Assembly (NCBI GenBank): GCA_021790455.1
Contig: JAJYDY010000007.1
Coordinates: 1 to 33,565 of the forward strand
Length of the DNA: 33,565 nucleotides
DNA from: Microcaldota archaeon
GTDB taxonomy: Archaea > Micrarchaeota > Micrarchaeia > Micrarchaeales > Micrarchaeaceae
Direction: 5' to 3'
Under the pieces are notes generated by a model, which searched no databases, was not told the DNA's origin, and was given only the letters and a program-made list of their open reading frames with translations. The position numbers and the translations under genes are program-made. Every line of letters begins with the position of its first letter. Position 1 is the first letter of the stretch. Shown in pieces: positions 15,725 through 23,354 of the stretch.

Positions 15725-15844
15725 TCATCGAAAATATGCTCTCTCCCAACATTCCAATAAAGAGGGTTGAACCAATATCGTAACCACTCTTCCTCTGTTT
15801 ACCAACATACTATTATATTTGTTCCAATTTCGAAGGTCTTTCAT
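15725..15844 (-). pseudogene. Probable IS transposase N-terminal remnant
   Basis: A 39-codon frame from ATG at 15844 contains NWNKYNSMLVNRGRV and then LLECWERAYF. The pattern Asn-Trp-x-x-Tyr-Asn-x-x-Leu-Val-x-Arg-Gly, followed some residues on by a Trp, is what I recognise at the N-terminus of many IS5-type DDE transposases (typically YNxxLVxRG). The frame ends at TGA and no catalytic domain follows, so only a scrap remains. A 9-bp inverted repeat overlaps its start. Chance similarity is possible because the match is short. Confidence 0.4.
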
Positions 15845-15869
15845 ATCGATCGCCAAAAACCGATATGAA
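15840..15869. repeat. 9-bp perfect inverted repeat
   Basis: TTCATATCG at 15840-15848 and CGATATGAA at 15861-15869 form a perfect palindrome with a 12-base spacer. It overlaps the start of the transposase-like remnant. Confidence 0.6.
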
Positions 15870-15927
15870 CTCAGGGGTCAAAATCCCTTGGTTTTAGTGG
15901 AATTATTGGACAAACTCGGCAAGTAAG

Positions 15928-15940
15928 CATTTAAATATCA
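15928..15940 (+). promoter_or_regulatory. TATA box for the Cys-Gly-Cys membrane protein
   Basis: GCATTTAAATATC predicts a transcription start near 15960, about 22 bases before the ATG at 15983. Confidence 0.5.
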
Positions 15941-15982
15941 GGAAATCCCAATTCCCCTAAGTTCATTCTGAAGTGTGCGGGC

Positions 15983-16483
15983 ATGGAAGGAAAAGCAAGC
16001 AGAGTTTATAACACAGTAAGGAGAGTGTACACTCCGAAGTACATACTTCTCAACATGGCCGCAGCCTTCGTCTACTATTTTGTGCTCATATATTTGATAA
16101 GTGTGCAGCAGTACGGTGCGGTGATAATCACGATACCGCTCTACCTTTTCTATGCGCTCGCAATAACAGCGTCTGTAGCGTTCACGATAGCGATATACTC
16201 GCTGTCCAACACGAGGAACAACCGCGCGCACGTCTCTGCCGGGCTGACAGGCACTGTAACTGCCCTTGTAGGCGGGGTTTTCGCAGGATGCGGATGCACG
16301 GCGCCGATCATCTTCAGCCTAACCGCGGTTGGATTCACAACAGCACAGGTTTTTGCACTGAACAATTTCATTTCAAGCAATATCATTCTACTCTTCGCCT
16401 TGATGATAGCTATAAATCTCTTTGTAGTGATATATTACCTGAATAAGCTATCAAATCCGGCGTGCAGAGTAAGGAAAAGGTAA
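15983..16483 (+). CDS. Four-helix membrane protein with intramembrane Cys-Gly-Cys motif
   Basis: This 166-residue integral membrane protein has four predicted helices: about 23-42 (LLNMAAAFVYYFVLIYLI), 46-72, 87-118 and 126-152. The third hydrophobic region contains GGVFAGCGCTAPIIFSL with cysteines at 103 and 105, next to Pro 108. Cysteine pairs inside a membrane hairpin suggest thiol redox chemistry or metal handling. The C-terminus is basic with one more cysteine (NPACRVRKR). It follows the DUF929 thioredoxin-like gene, which has an outward-facing CxxC, so an electron relay across the membrane is a reasonable guess. The start is ATG at 15983. I do not recognise a named family. Confidence 0.7.
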   Translation: MEGKASRVYNTVRRVYTPKYILLNMAAAFVYYFVLIYLISVQQYGAVIITIPLYLFYALAITASVAFTIAIYSLSNTRNNRAHVSAGLTGTVTALVGGVFAGCGCTAPIIFSLTAVGFTTAQVFALNNFISSNIILLFALMIAINLFVVIYYLNKLSNPACRVRKR

Positions 16484-16518
16484 AGGGACTGTAGAGGAAA
16501 ACGGGTTTGATGGCGTAT

Positions 16519-16538
16519 ATGCGATAAGGTTATCGCAT
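16519..16538 (+). promoter_or_regulatory. Perfect palindrome overlapping the start codon at 16537
   Basis: ATGCGATAA at 16519-16527 and TTATCGCAT at 16530-16538 are perfect inverted copies with a two-base centre. In RNA this makes a 7-bp stem with loop AAGGTT that buries the start codon of the next gene. As DNA it is a typical dimeric operator. Either suggests translational or transcriptional control. Confidence 0.55.
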
Positions 16539-17640
16539 GGCGACTAAGAAATGGAACGGGCGCACCGGTTCAACGAAAAAGGCTGACCAAGAGAAAAAGG
16601 GAGGACACGAAAGAAAGGAGAAGGCAGAAAAAGAGAGAACGCGACTCTATAACACTTCAGCCATCAGCGCAGGCGCTGCACAGCCTGTGAATGAGGAGCC
16701 GCAGACCTTCCATGAGATAATAATCAATAACATAGTCAGCAACAGCAAGGGGAGGAACAATGTTCCTGACGAGGCGATGCTTCTTGGTGCTACAATCTCC
16801 TCTCTCAGCAGCGGCATGAGGGAGCTGCGCTACAAGAGCGGGATGAATGTCGGGAAGGCACTCTACAAGCAGTCATCGCTCGACAAGAGCTACATGTTCC
16901 AGGAGGAGTCTGTCCGCAGCCTCGTGAACTTCTTCGATGCCGCAGGCTACAGCAACGTCACATACAGGGCATACCCGGACGACATCGAGATAAAGATTCA
17001 CGAACGCAACAACACAGATGTTGGCGCAAACATACATTCATTCGAGGCGGGGATAATCTCCGGATACCTCAGTGCGATGCAGAAGAAATACACAGCAGTG
17101 CACGAATCCACATGCAGCAACAACGGAGGGAACTGCTGTACTTTCACGATAAAGGGATCGCAGAACAACGGATCCAACAGCGTTCCATCCATGGAGCGGT
17201 TCGCCGCATCAATTTCGGAGAGGGCAAAGGGTCCGAACGCCAACAGACATGCAGCGCATGTGTCAGATGCATACTGCCTGCTTTCCTCATCACGGTTGCT
17301 TGACCAGAGCTACCTGGAGCCGCTCAAGGAGATTGCGGCCCACACAGGAAGGGAGATAAGCGACAAGCTCTTTGAGGGAAAGAGGGCGCAACGCTCCTTC
17401 TTCTCCTATATAGAGAACACGATAAGGCTGCTGAACCTCGGAGAGCCTGAGATAAAGAGCACGAACCCACTCCAGATGGAGGTAAAATTCAATGGGATAG
17501 ACTCCAGGAGTGAGAACGTTGACCTGGCTCTTGCATTCATAGAAGGCCTTATCTCCGACAGATTCGGAAAGGAGTTCGTAGCGTCAGAGCGCACCAACAA
17601 CGGGAAATATGTACTGGATATAAGGGAAGCGAGGAACTGA
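16537..17640 (+). CDS. Tandem V4R-like domain protein
   Basis: This 367-residue cytoplasmic protein starts with a Lys/Glu-rich tail of about 50 residues. Residues about 80-208 resemble the V4R (4-vinyl reductase) small-molecule-binding fold: GMNVGKALYKQS, then FFDAAGYSNVTYRA, then FEAGIISGYLSAM, and finally the Cys-bearing end ESTCSNNGGNCCTFTI. Residues about 240-365 repeat the same order (TGREISDKLFE, IRLLNLGEPEI, LALAFIEGLISDRFGKEF, YVLDI) without the cysteines. V4R domains elsewhere sense hydrocarbons or act in transport complexes. The gene converges on DP2 with one base between the stops. Its start codon lies in a perfect palindrome. It may be cotranscribed with the membrane protein 53 bases upstream. 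The V4R assignment is by pattern, moderately sure. Confidence 0.6.
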   Translation: MATKKWNGRTGSTKKADQEKKGGHERKEKAEKERTRLYNTSAISAGAAQPVNEEPQTFHEIIINNIVSNSKGRNNVPDEAMLLGATISSLSSGMRELRYKSGMNVGKALYKQSSLDKSYMFQEESVRSLVNFFDAAGYSNVTYRAYPDDIEIKIHERNNTDVGANIHSFEAGIISGYLSAMQKKYTAVHESTCSNNGGNCCTFTIKGSQNNGSNSVPSMERFAASISERAKGPNANRHAAHVSDAYCLLSSSRLLDQSYLEPLKEIAAHTGREISDKLFEGKRAQRSFFSYIENTIRLLNLGEPEIKSTNPLQMEVKFNGIDSRSENVDLALAFIEGLISDRFGKEFVASERTNNGKYVLDIREARN

Positions 17641-17641
17641 C

Positions 17642-20600
17642 TCACATATAGTTCGCGAGGTTGAACTGCTTTGTAGGCCTCTCCCCTCCTCCGACCCCTC
17701 CGAAGACTGTTTCTATCTCATCCCTGACGAGCATGAGCCTCTGCTTTATGTAAGGCTCGAGATTGTACCTGTCCGCAAGGTCAGTTGCCATCTGCAGATA
17801 CTTCTCTATCCCACCCTTTGATATAGTTAGGACCAGCTTTCCCTCGCAGCGGGTGCACTTGCCTATCAATGGGACTCTCCTATACTTCGCGTTGCAGGCG
17901 ACGCACCTGAACGTCTGCTTAGAAAAGGAGTGCATATTCCCGATGAGGTCTGGGATGAAGTGGCTGATTATCAATCTTCTCGCAGCATCCGCCCTGTCTA
18001 TGGTGAAAAGCTTGTCCATCAGCTCGAACTGCACGTCTATCTTCTCCTGCATTGACTTTAGCTTCGTGTAGACGCTCTGCGCCGGAGAGCCGTTCAGCGA
18101 ATCCACGCCTGCCGAGTGGGTGAAGTTTATGTTCTGGTAAGCCTCGCGCTTCTTCAGCCTGTTCATCACAATCTCCACCTGCACGTCCCCGGGAGGGAGC
18201 ATTGAGAATGTCTTATCGTAGAAGTCGAGGCCATAGCTATTGAGGGTTTCCATCATATGCACCTCGTCGTCTACATCATCGGGATGCACATTGAGAGTGA
18301 GAATTATCGGTGCATCCATCGTTCCCCCTATCGTCGTAGGAAGGTACCTCTTAGAGAAGTTGATCAACGCATCCATAAGCAGCATCGTGGTGTCTTCATC
18401 CCCATCACAGTTCCTCCTCCTTGCTGTTATGGTGTACGGGTGCGCGAATCCTACGTGCGCGCCGGTCACGCCAACAATCCTTCCCAACACTCCGCATGAG
18501 GTGTGCGGTGAAAGCGTTATCACAAAGTGCCCAATCAGCTGGTCGACAGTCTCGATATTGTAGAACGGCTCCAGCTTGTAGAACCTTACAAGGAGATCAT
18601 CTATGAACTTTGCAGCGTTCAGCATGTACTTAGCACCCCTCTCATTGATTATGAGATCCTGATGCCTCATCTCGACCAGCTGATCATCGCCCTTCAGCTC
18701 ATTCCCGAGATAATCGTGCGTGTAGCCAAGTTCCTTCATCTTCTCGACGCTCACACCCATCTCCTTAGGATAGAAGTGCGTCATCGGCGCATCCGTGGCA
18801 TCAAAGCGAGCTGTGCCATCCTTGAATATGTAGAGGTTGTGCATTGACCTAAGTATTCCCTTCTCGAGCGGTTCTGGAATCTTGTCCCTGCTGACCAGAC
18901 CCCTTACCCCTTTCATGACCTTAGGCAGGTTCTGCACCCCAAGGTTCTTCAGCGCCTCATCTATTACTGTGGAAAGGCTGACCTTTTCGGTGTCATATCC
19001 ATTGGTCTTTATGTTGCACACGCCGCATACGTCTTTGGAGGTTATCCTTCCGCAGTTCCTGCATATCCTCTCTACCACTGCGCGGGATGCATGATGCCTG
19101 CAATACGGAAACATCTGCAGCTCCCTTCCAATCATGCATCTGTAGCGCGCCACCTCTATCTCGGCGAGGCGCTTCCCGAACTTCCTCTTGTCGTCGACAT
19201 ATGATTTGTAGATGTTCCTGTCCTTGCTGCCATAGTCTCCGATCGGGAAGAGCACCTGCGGCGCAGGCTTCATCAGCCTCTCCCTCGCCTTTTCAGGCCT
19301 TCCTATCCTGGCACCGATCCTGGTCGACCTCTTCATCACCTTGAACGGAGCGACAGAATCGACTATATCGAGTGCGGATTTTGTCACTACATAATTGTCA
19401 AGCGCGGCCGCATCAAGGCTTATCCTCTCCCCGCTGCTGAAGCCGAGCGACATGAGCAGGCTCTGCGCGTCGTCGCCCCTTATCAATATCGATGATCCCT
19501 CGTCGAAGTGCGGTATGCAAAGCCTTTCCAGCGCATCCCTCACTATGCTATCCTTCCCGCTTACGGGAATCTCGATCCCAGCCGTAGCGAAGACACTCCT
19601 TTCTCCGTCAGGATTCTCCACATCCGCGCGGAGTACCGCGTTCGCTATTTCAAACAGTTCAGCGCCACTGACATCAGAATAATCGTAAATGTACCTCGGA
19701 TGCATGGGAATCTTGAAGTCCCTGGACAGTTTGTAGGCTGCTGCAAAAGACGGAACGCCCTCAACATGCTCGGGGTATCCTGCTGCCTTCAGCTGCTCGG
19801 CCCAGTACTCCTCCACGTAACTTGTCGGCGCGAGGGGAGTGTTCGACTTCCTGAAATCTCCGTATGTGACAAGTATGTCCCCGACCGAGATGATCTTCTT
19901 TATCTGCCCGAGTACTGCCTTAGCCTGCTCTGCACTGTTTATCCTGATCGCCTCCCCGGAAACAAGCTTGACGAAAGGTCCTTCTATGCTGTCTACGGGC
20001 GTGGCCACGCATCCCTTCCCGGGCTTCTCAACGCGGACCTGTGTGCCGACCGCTATGAACTCATTGAGTACGTACATTGTTGCGGGACTGAAGCCCTTTG
20101 CAGCGATGCCTGTCATCCTTGACCTTCCGTACCTCAGCCTGAAACTTCCGGCGTGCGATGGATAAGCCAGGACGGGCCTGCCTGCGATGAGCTCCTGCAG
20201 GAAGACCGCCTCCTTCTTCTCCTCTTTTACTTGTTTTGCAGGAGACGGTACCGTCCCCTTGTCAACCTTTATCACGTTGTTCAGCCAGCCCCAGTCGAGG
20301 CCGACGGCTTTCGTGTTCTTCAGCACGCTCTTCGCTTTCTGCGCCACTCCCTCGCAGACTACGAGCGCAACCCCTCCTCTTATCTTGTTGGTTATCACCT
20401 GCTCCTTCCCTTCTGCGTCGAGCCTCTTCACGTTGCGGTGTATTCCGACCTCTATCTGCTCTGTCGGGACCCCATCTATGCAGACGGGGAAGTTCTCCAG
20501 GAGGACTCGCATGTCGTCCTCGCTGGGCTTGTACTGCAGCCTCGCTGCTCGCGCGTCATAGATCAGCATCTCCTCTATCGTCCGCTCCACCTCCGTCTGC

Positions 20601-21112
20601 GTTGCCTTGTACGCGCCGACCCCGAGCATCTTCCTTGACAGGTCTGCGAGCGCAACGGAGAGGGCCGCTGCCGTTCCTCCGGCCGCCCTTATAGGCCCTG
20701 CATAGAGGACTGCGATATAGTTTGTCCCATCCTGATTCTTATGGAGCTCCACCCCCTGCATCCCTTCCGTAGGCGCCACAAGCACGGCATCAGTAAGTAT
20801 GGCAAGTCCCACCCTCACAGCAAGCGCTATCCTTTTCGACGTCTCCATCTCGAACCTCTGGTTTGTGCACACCTCTCTTGCCATCTCGAACGCAAGCTCC
20901 TGCCTCGACTTCGATTCCCCCTTACCCTTTATGATATCAGCGATTCCTTCAAGGCCGATCAGCCCTTCTACCCTGGAACCTAGGTCCGGCGCAGCCTTTA
21001 TCTCCACAAACGTTTCGGGATCATAACCTTTCGCCCTTGCCGCAGTAGCTGCAGCGTTCGCTTCGTTGAATCTTTTCGTGAACATCTCAAAATATTCCTC
21101 TATCTCCATCAT
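17642..21112 (-). CDS. polC: DNA polymerase II (family D) large subunit DP2
   Basis: DP2 is the catalytic subunit of archaeal replicative polymerase D. The 1156 residues span the normal family length with no intein. The double-psi barrel active site carries NCDGDEDTTMLLMD near residue 900, with the catalytic aspartates. The conserved block IRAAGGTAAALSVALADLSR is near residue 140. Zinc-binding motifs occur at about 680-700 (CRNCGRITSKDVCGVCN) and 1065-1090 (CVACNAKY and CTRC). The extreme C-terminus reads KQFNLANYM, fitting a PCNA-interacting QxxLxxY pattern. ATG at 21112 overlaps the DP1 stop as ATGA, so translation is coupled to DP1. Confidence 0.98.
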   Translation of the reverse strand: MMEIEEYFEMFTKRFNEANAAATAARAKGYDPETFVEIKAAPDLGSRVEGLIGLEGIADIIKGKGESKSRQELAFEMAREVCTNQRFEMETSKRIALAVRVGLAILTDAVLVAPTEGMQGVELHKNQDGTNYIAVLYAGPIRAAGGTAAALSVALADLSRKMLGVGAYKATQTEVERTIEEMLIYDARAARLQYKPSEDDMRVLLENFPVCIDGVPTEQIEVGIHRNVKRLDAEGKEQVITNKIRGGVALVVCEGVAQKAKSVLKNTKAVGLDWGWLNNVIKVDKGTVPSPAKQVKEEKKEAVFLQELIAGRPVLAYPSHAGSFRLRYGRSRMTGIAAKGFSPATMYVLNEFIAVGTQVRVEKPGKGCVATPVDSIEGPFVKLVSGEAIRINSAEQAKAVLGQIKKIISVGDILVTYGDFRKSNTPLAPTSYVEEYWAEQLKAAGYPEHVEGVPSFAAAYKLSRDFKIPMHPRYIYDYSDVSGAELFEIANAVLRADVENPDGERSVFATAGIEIPVSGKDSIVRDALERLCIPHFDEGSSILIRGDDAQSLLMSLGFSSGERISLDAAALDNYVVTKSALDIVDSVAPFKVMKRSTRIGARIGRPEKARERLMKPAPQVLFPIGDYGSKDRNIYKSYVDDKRKFGKRLAEIEVARYRCMIGRELQMFPYCRHHASRAVVERICRNCGRITSKDVCGVCNIKTNGYDTEKVSLSTVIDEALKNLGVQNLPKVMKGVRGLVSRDKIPEPLEKGILRSMHNLYIFKDGTARFDATDAPMTHFYPKEMGVSVEKMKELGYTHDYLGNELKGDDQLVEMRHQDLIINERGAKYMLNAAKFIDDLLVRFYKLEPFYNIETVDQLIGHFVITLSPHTSCGVLGRIVGVTGAHVGFAHPYTITARRRNCDGDEDTTMLLMDALINFSKRYLPTTIGGTMDAPIILTLNVHPDDVDDEVHMMETLNSYGLDFYDKTFSMLPPGDVQVEIVMNRLKKREAYQNINFTHSAGVDSLNGSPAQSVYTKLKSMQEKIDVQFELMDKLFTIDRADAARRLIISHFIPDLIGNMHSFSKQTFRCVACNAKYRRVPLIGKCTRCEGKLVLTISKGGIEKYLQMATDLADRYNLEPYIKQRLMLVRDEIETVFGGVGGGERPTKQFNLANYM

Positions 21113-22638
21113 TGCCCACCAGCGAAGTTGACGGAAGTAAAGGTATGTCTCTTCATTTCATATATCGGCAGCAGGCACGGAGTTGGAATGTGCCCCTGCT
21201 TTATCTGGTAGTCTGTTCGTGACTGCCACGTGCCGCTGTTAACTATCTCCACACCGTGGTAATTTGATATCCCGTTCTTGTGCACATGACCCATATGGAA
21301 TATGTCTGGAACTTTGTCTATCACCATGTTGTCCTCCTTGCTCGGCACGAATGAGGTGCTCACGTCATTGCCGTATATGGGAGCGATGTGCCTCCTCTTG
21401 AGCAGCTCTATCATCGCCTTCTCCGGCTGCGCGTAGCTCAGGCCGGGGATAGAAGCTATCATCGAGTCTAGCGACTTCCCATGGTAGACGAGGGTATCCA
21501 TTCCGCTGAGCGTTACGACTGCGGGGTTGGAAAGGAAGTGCACGTTATCCTTCTTGAAATCCCCGAGGAGATCTTTCGTCAGCTGCGGCTGCGGCTCAGA
21601 AAGCTGGACCGCGTCGTGGTTGCCGGGCAGCACGAACACATGTATGTAGTCAGGGATTGCATCGATGTAGTTGAAGAGCTCCTGGTACTGCTCGTAGATG
21701 TCGAGTATCGCAAGGTCCCTGTCCTGCCCTGGGTAGATGCCTATGCCGTCGACTACGTCGCCAGCCATCACAATGTACTTTATCTTTCCAGCAAGCTCCT
21801 TGTACCTCGCCTCAGCATTCCCGTTTATCCAATGTACCATGTTCGAGAAGTTCTTCTCCATGAACTTCTTACTGCCTATGTGTATGTCTGACATGAACGC
21901 CACTGCGAAATCCTGCTCAACCTCCTTCTTCTGCCTTATCGGAACATCCGGCCACAGCATCTCGTTCGCGATGACGAAAGGGCCCGATATCTTTCCCTTT
22001 ATCGCGAGGACCTCATCGTTTATTATGCTTGCCGCCTTCTCGAAGAGTTCCCGCGAGGCCTGCGACGTCCCGTTCATGAACATCACCTTGACCTCTGCAG
22101 TCTCGTCCTCCAGCACGACCATTACATTCCCCTTCTTTGTCGTTATCTTGTCCTTGACAAGGCCGACGATGACCACCTCCCTTCCCGCAGTGAAGCTCTT
22201 CAGCACTTCCAGGTTCGGGATAAGGCCGAAGGCGTCACGCCGCGTGTTCTCTATGAGGGATTTTATCCTCCTCAGTCTGCTCCTGAAATAGTTGACGAAG
22301 TCGGTTGCCGTGCCTTCCGTCCTCTCTATCGGCCTGTTCGACACCTTGTAATCTGCATCATATTCCGCGGCAATCGGCTTGAAGTCTGCAGGCCTAGATA
22401 CCTCTATCGGAACGGGCACCTTCTCGACCTTCATCGCCTCTATAATCTTCCTTATCCGCTCCGCATCTACTATGATCAGTGCTGAGTCCGGAGTCTTTTC
22501 CCTCTCATCAAGAATCCTGGAGGCGAGGATGTCGAGGCTTACGCCATTCAACAGCTCAGGCTTGACATCTCCCGATATCACTACACGCGATTGCGAGAGT
22601 ACCTTTACTAGCTCCCTTACAGAATCCTCATCTGCCAT
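21109..22638 (-). CDS. polB: DNA polymerase II (family D) small subunit DP1
   Basis: DP1 is the 3'-5' proofreading exonuclease and assembly subunit of polymerase D. From ATG at 22638 it is 509 residues; a TTG at 22686 would add 16 and overlap UPF0147. The OB domain (VVIVGLVKDKITTKKGNVMV) lies near 155-200. The Mre11-like phosphoesterase domain has all expected metal motifs: MSDIHIGSKKF near 248, AGDVVDG, LPGNHDAVQ near 335, YHGKS, and MGHVHKNG near 450. Proofreading is therefore probably active. It follows UPF0147 by 28 bases and overlaps DP2 by four bases, forming one replication operon. Confidence 0.96.
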   Translation of the reverse strand: MADEDSVRELVKVLSQSRVVISGDVKPELLNGVSLDILASRILDEREKTPDSALIIVDAERIRKIIEAMKVEKVPVPIEVSRPADFKPIAAEYDADYKVSNRPIERTEGTATDFVNYFRSRLRRIKSLIENTRRDAFGLIPNLEVLKSFTAGREVVIVGLVKDKITTKKGNVMVVLEDETAEVKVMFMNGTSQASRELFEKAASIINDEVLAIKGKISGPFVIANEMLWPDVPIRQKKEVEQDFAVAFMSDIHIGSKKFMEKNFSNMVHWINGNAEARYKELAGKIKYIVMAGDVVDGIGIYPGQDRDLAILDIYEQYQELFNYIDAIPDYIHVFVLPGNHDAVQLSEPQPQLTKDLLGDFKKDNVHFLSNPAVVTLSGMDTLVYHGKSLDSMIASIPGLSYAQPEKAMIELLKRRHIAPIYGNDVSTSFVPSKEDNMVIDKVPDIFHMGHVHKNGISNYHGVEIVNSGTWQSRTDYQIKQGHIPTPCLLPIYEMKRHTFTSVNFAGGQ

Positions 22639-22666
22639 GGACACACTGCGCTTTTTGCTATCGCGC

Positions 22667-22936
22667 TCATCCCTTAAGCGCCTCAAGCTTACCCAATATG
22701 TTCCATATGACAGTGCGCGCCTGCGGAGGCAGATTTATGTCGTTGCTTACCTCGTCTATGTTGTATATAGCGCCTGATATCCGCACTGTGTATTCCCCCG
22801 GTGCGTTTAGCTTGGCCTTCGCCTCGCTCACCGCGCTCCTCACGTTCTTCGGAACACTTGTGTCAGCTATGAGCATGTCCATCATCTTGGTGATCTGCTC
22901 AATCTCTCCCACTAACTTGCCATCGTTGCCTTCCAT
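22667..22936 (-). CDS. UPF0147 family protein
   Basis: This 89-residue archaeal protein of unknown function is recognised by the family-typical C-terminal half IDEVSNDINLPPQARTVIWN followed by ILGKLEAL. It is all-helical and has no catalytic motif. ATG at 22936 is preceded by GGTGAT, and an AT box centred near 22962 lies 26 bases away. It opens the operon UPF0147-DP1-DP2, which hints at a replication-linked role, although operon position alone is weak evidence. Confidence 0.9.
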   Translation of the reverse strand: MEGNDGKLVGEIEQITKMMDMLIADTSVPKNVRSAVSEAKAKLNAPGEYTVRISGAIYNIDEVSNDINLPPQARTVIWNILGKLEALKG

Positions 22937-22956
22937 CGCATCACCACTTACAAAAA

Positions 22957-22987
22957 GTTTTTATTTGTCTCCCAAATAGGTTTTGGG
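22957..22987 (-). promoter_or_regulatory. Promoter and palindrome of the polymerase D operon
   Basis: The minus strand has GACAAATAAAAAC (22957-22969) spaced for transcription from the UPF0147 ATG at 22936. Immediately upstream is the inverted repeat CCCAAA-taggt-TTTGGG (22971-22987), placed where a regulator could affect TFB/TBP binding. Confidence 0.45.
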
Positions 22988-23126
22988 TCATTTTATGATG
23001 AATATAAGATGAAAGAAACTATATATAGCTTTCCCAGAACGAGAGCCCAGTTAGCGTAAATATCAGACAATTTCATACAAATCATGATTAGATGGCAGAG
23101 AGAGGGGTTAGGGAAAAGCGGGAACC

Positions 23127-23309
23127 GTGACAGCGCCTGCGCGTGTTGAAGAATTGGCAAGGAGGTCGGTCCTGACAACTTTGCAGGAACACAGCATAAA
23201 CGGCAAGACGAGCAGTGCTGATTTTGAAAGGCTTGTAGCAGACGAACTCCGCAGGCCGAGGGGGAAGAGCGAACCTGCCCTAAATCTTATCCGTCTTGAC
23301 TTGGAATGA
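23127..23309 (+). CDS. Small hypothetical protein, GTG start
   Basis: This 60-residue soluble frame (MTAPARVEELARRSVLTTLQ to LIRLDLE) has coding-like composition and probably two helices. It lies between the divergent polymerase operon and the convergent metal transporter. Its GTG start overlaps the TGA of a 12-codon frame from ATG at 23092 (MAERGVREKREP), which may be a leader peptide. An AT box (CTATATATAGC) at 23018-23028 could drive both. I recognise no family, and chance cannot be excluded. Confidence 0.4.
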   Translation: MTAPARVEELARRSVLTTLQEHSINGKTSSADFERLVADELRRPRGKSEPALNLIRLDLE

Positions 23310-23354
23310 GCGCACGCCGGTGATAAATGGGAGGTTCGACAAGAGAGCCAAGGC

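Larger units (their letters stand above)
15596..15982. other. AT-rich non-coding gap with palindromes
   Basis: No intact gene is visible in these 387 bases. There are two perfect inverted repeats (15661-15701 and 15840-15869), a small minus-strand frame resembling a transposase N-terminus (15725-15844), a weak 33-codon plus-strand frame (15682-15783), and the promoter of the next gene at 15928-15940. Composition differs from the flanking genes, as expected for a decayed insertion or structured RNA region. Confidence 0.5.

Noticed and set aside
15682-15783. 33-codon hydrophobic frame MFIFAVISISILYSF on the plus strand
   Set aside because: Overlaps one arm of a perfect inverted repeat, has no TATA box at a suitable distance and no support beyond hydrophobicity.
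19508-20694. Long plus-strand frames, some Arg/Ser/Pro-rich, opposite DP2
   Set aside because: They are antisense shadows of the polymerase D large subunit, with low-complexity composition and no recognisable motif.
17642-21112. Intein in DP2
   Set aside because: DP2 genes often carry inteins, but the length is normal and the active-site block NCDGDEDTTM is uninterrupted.
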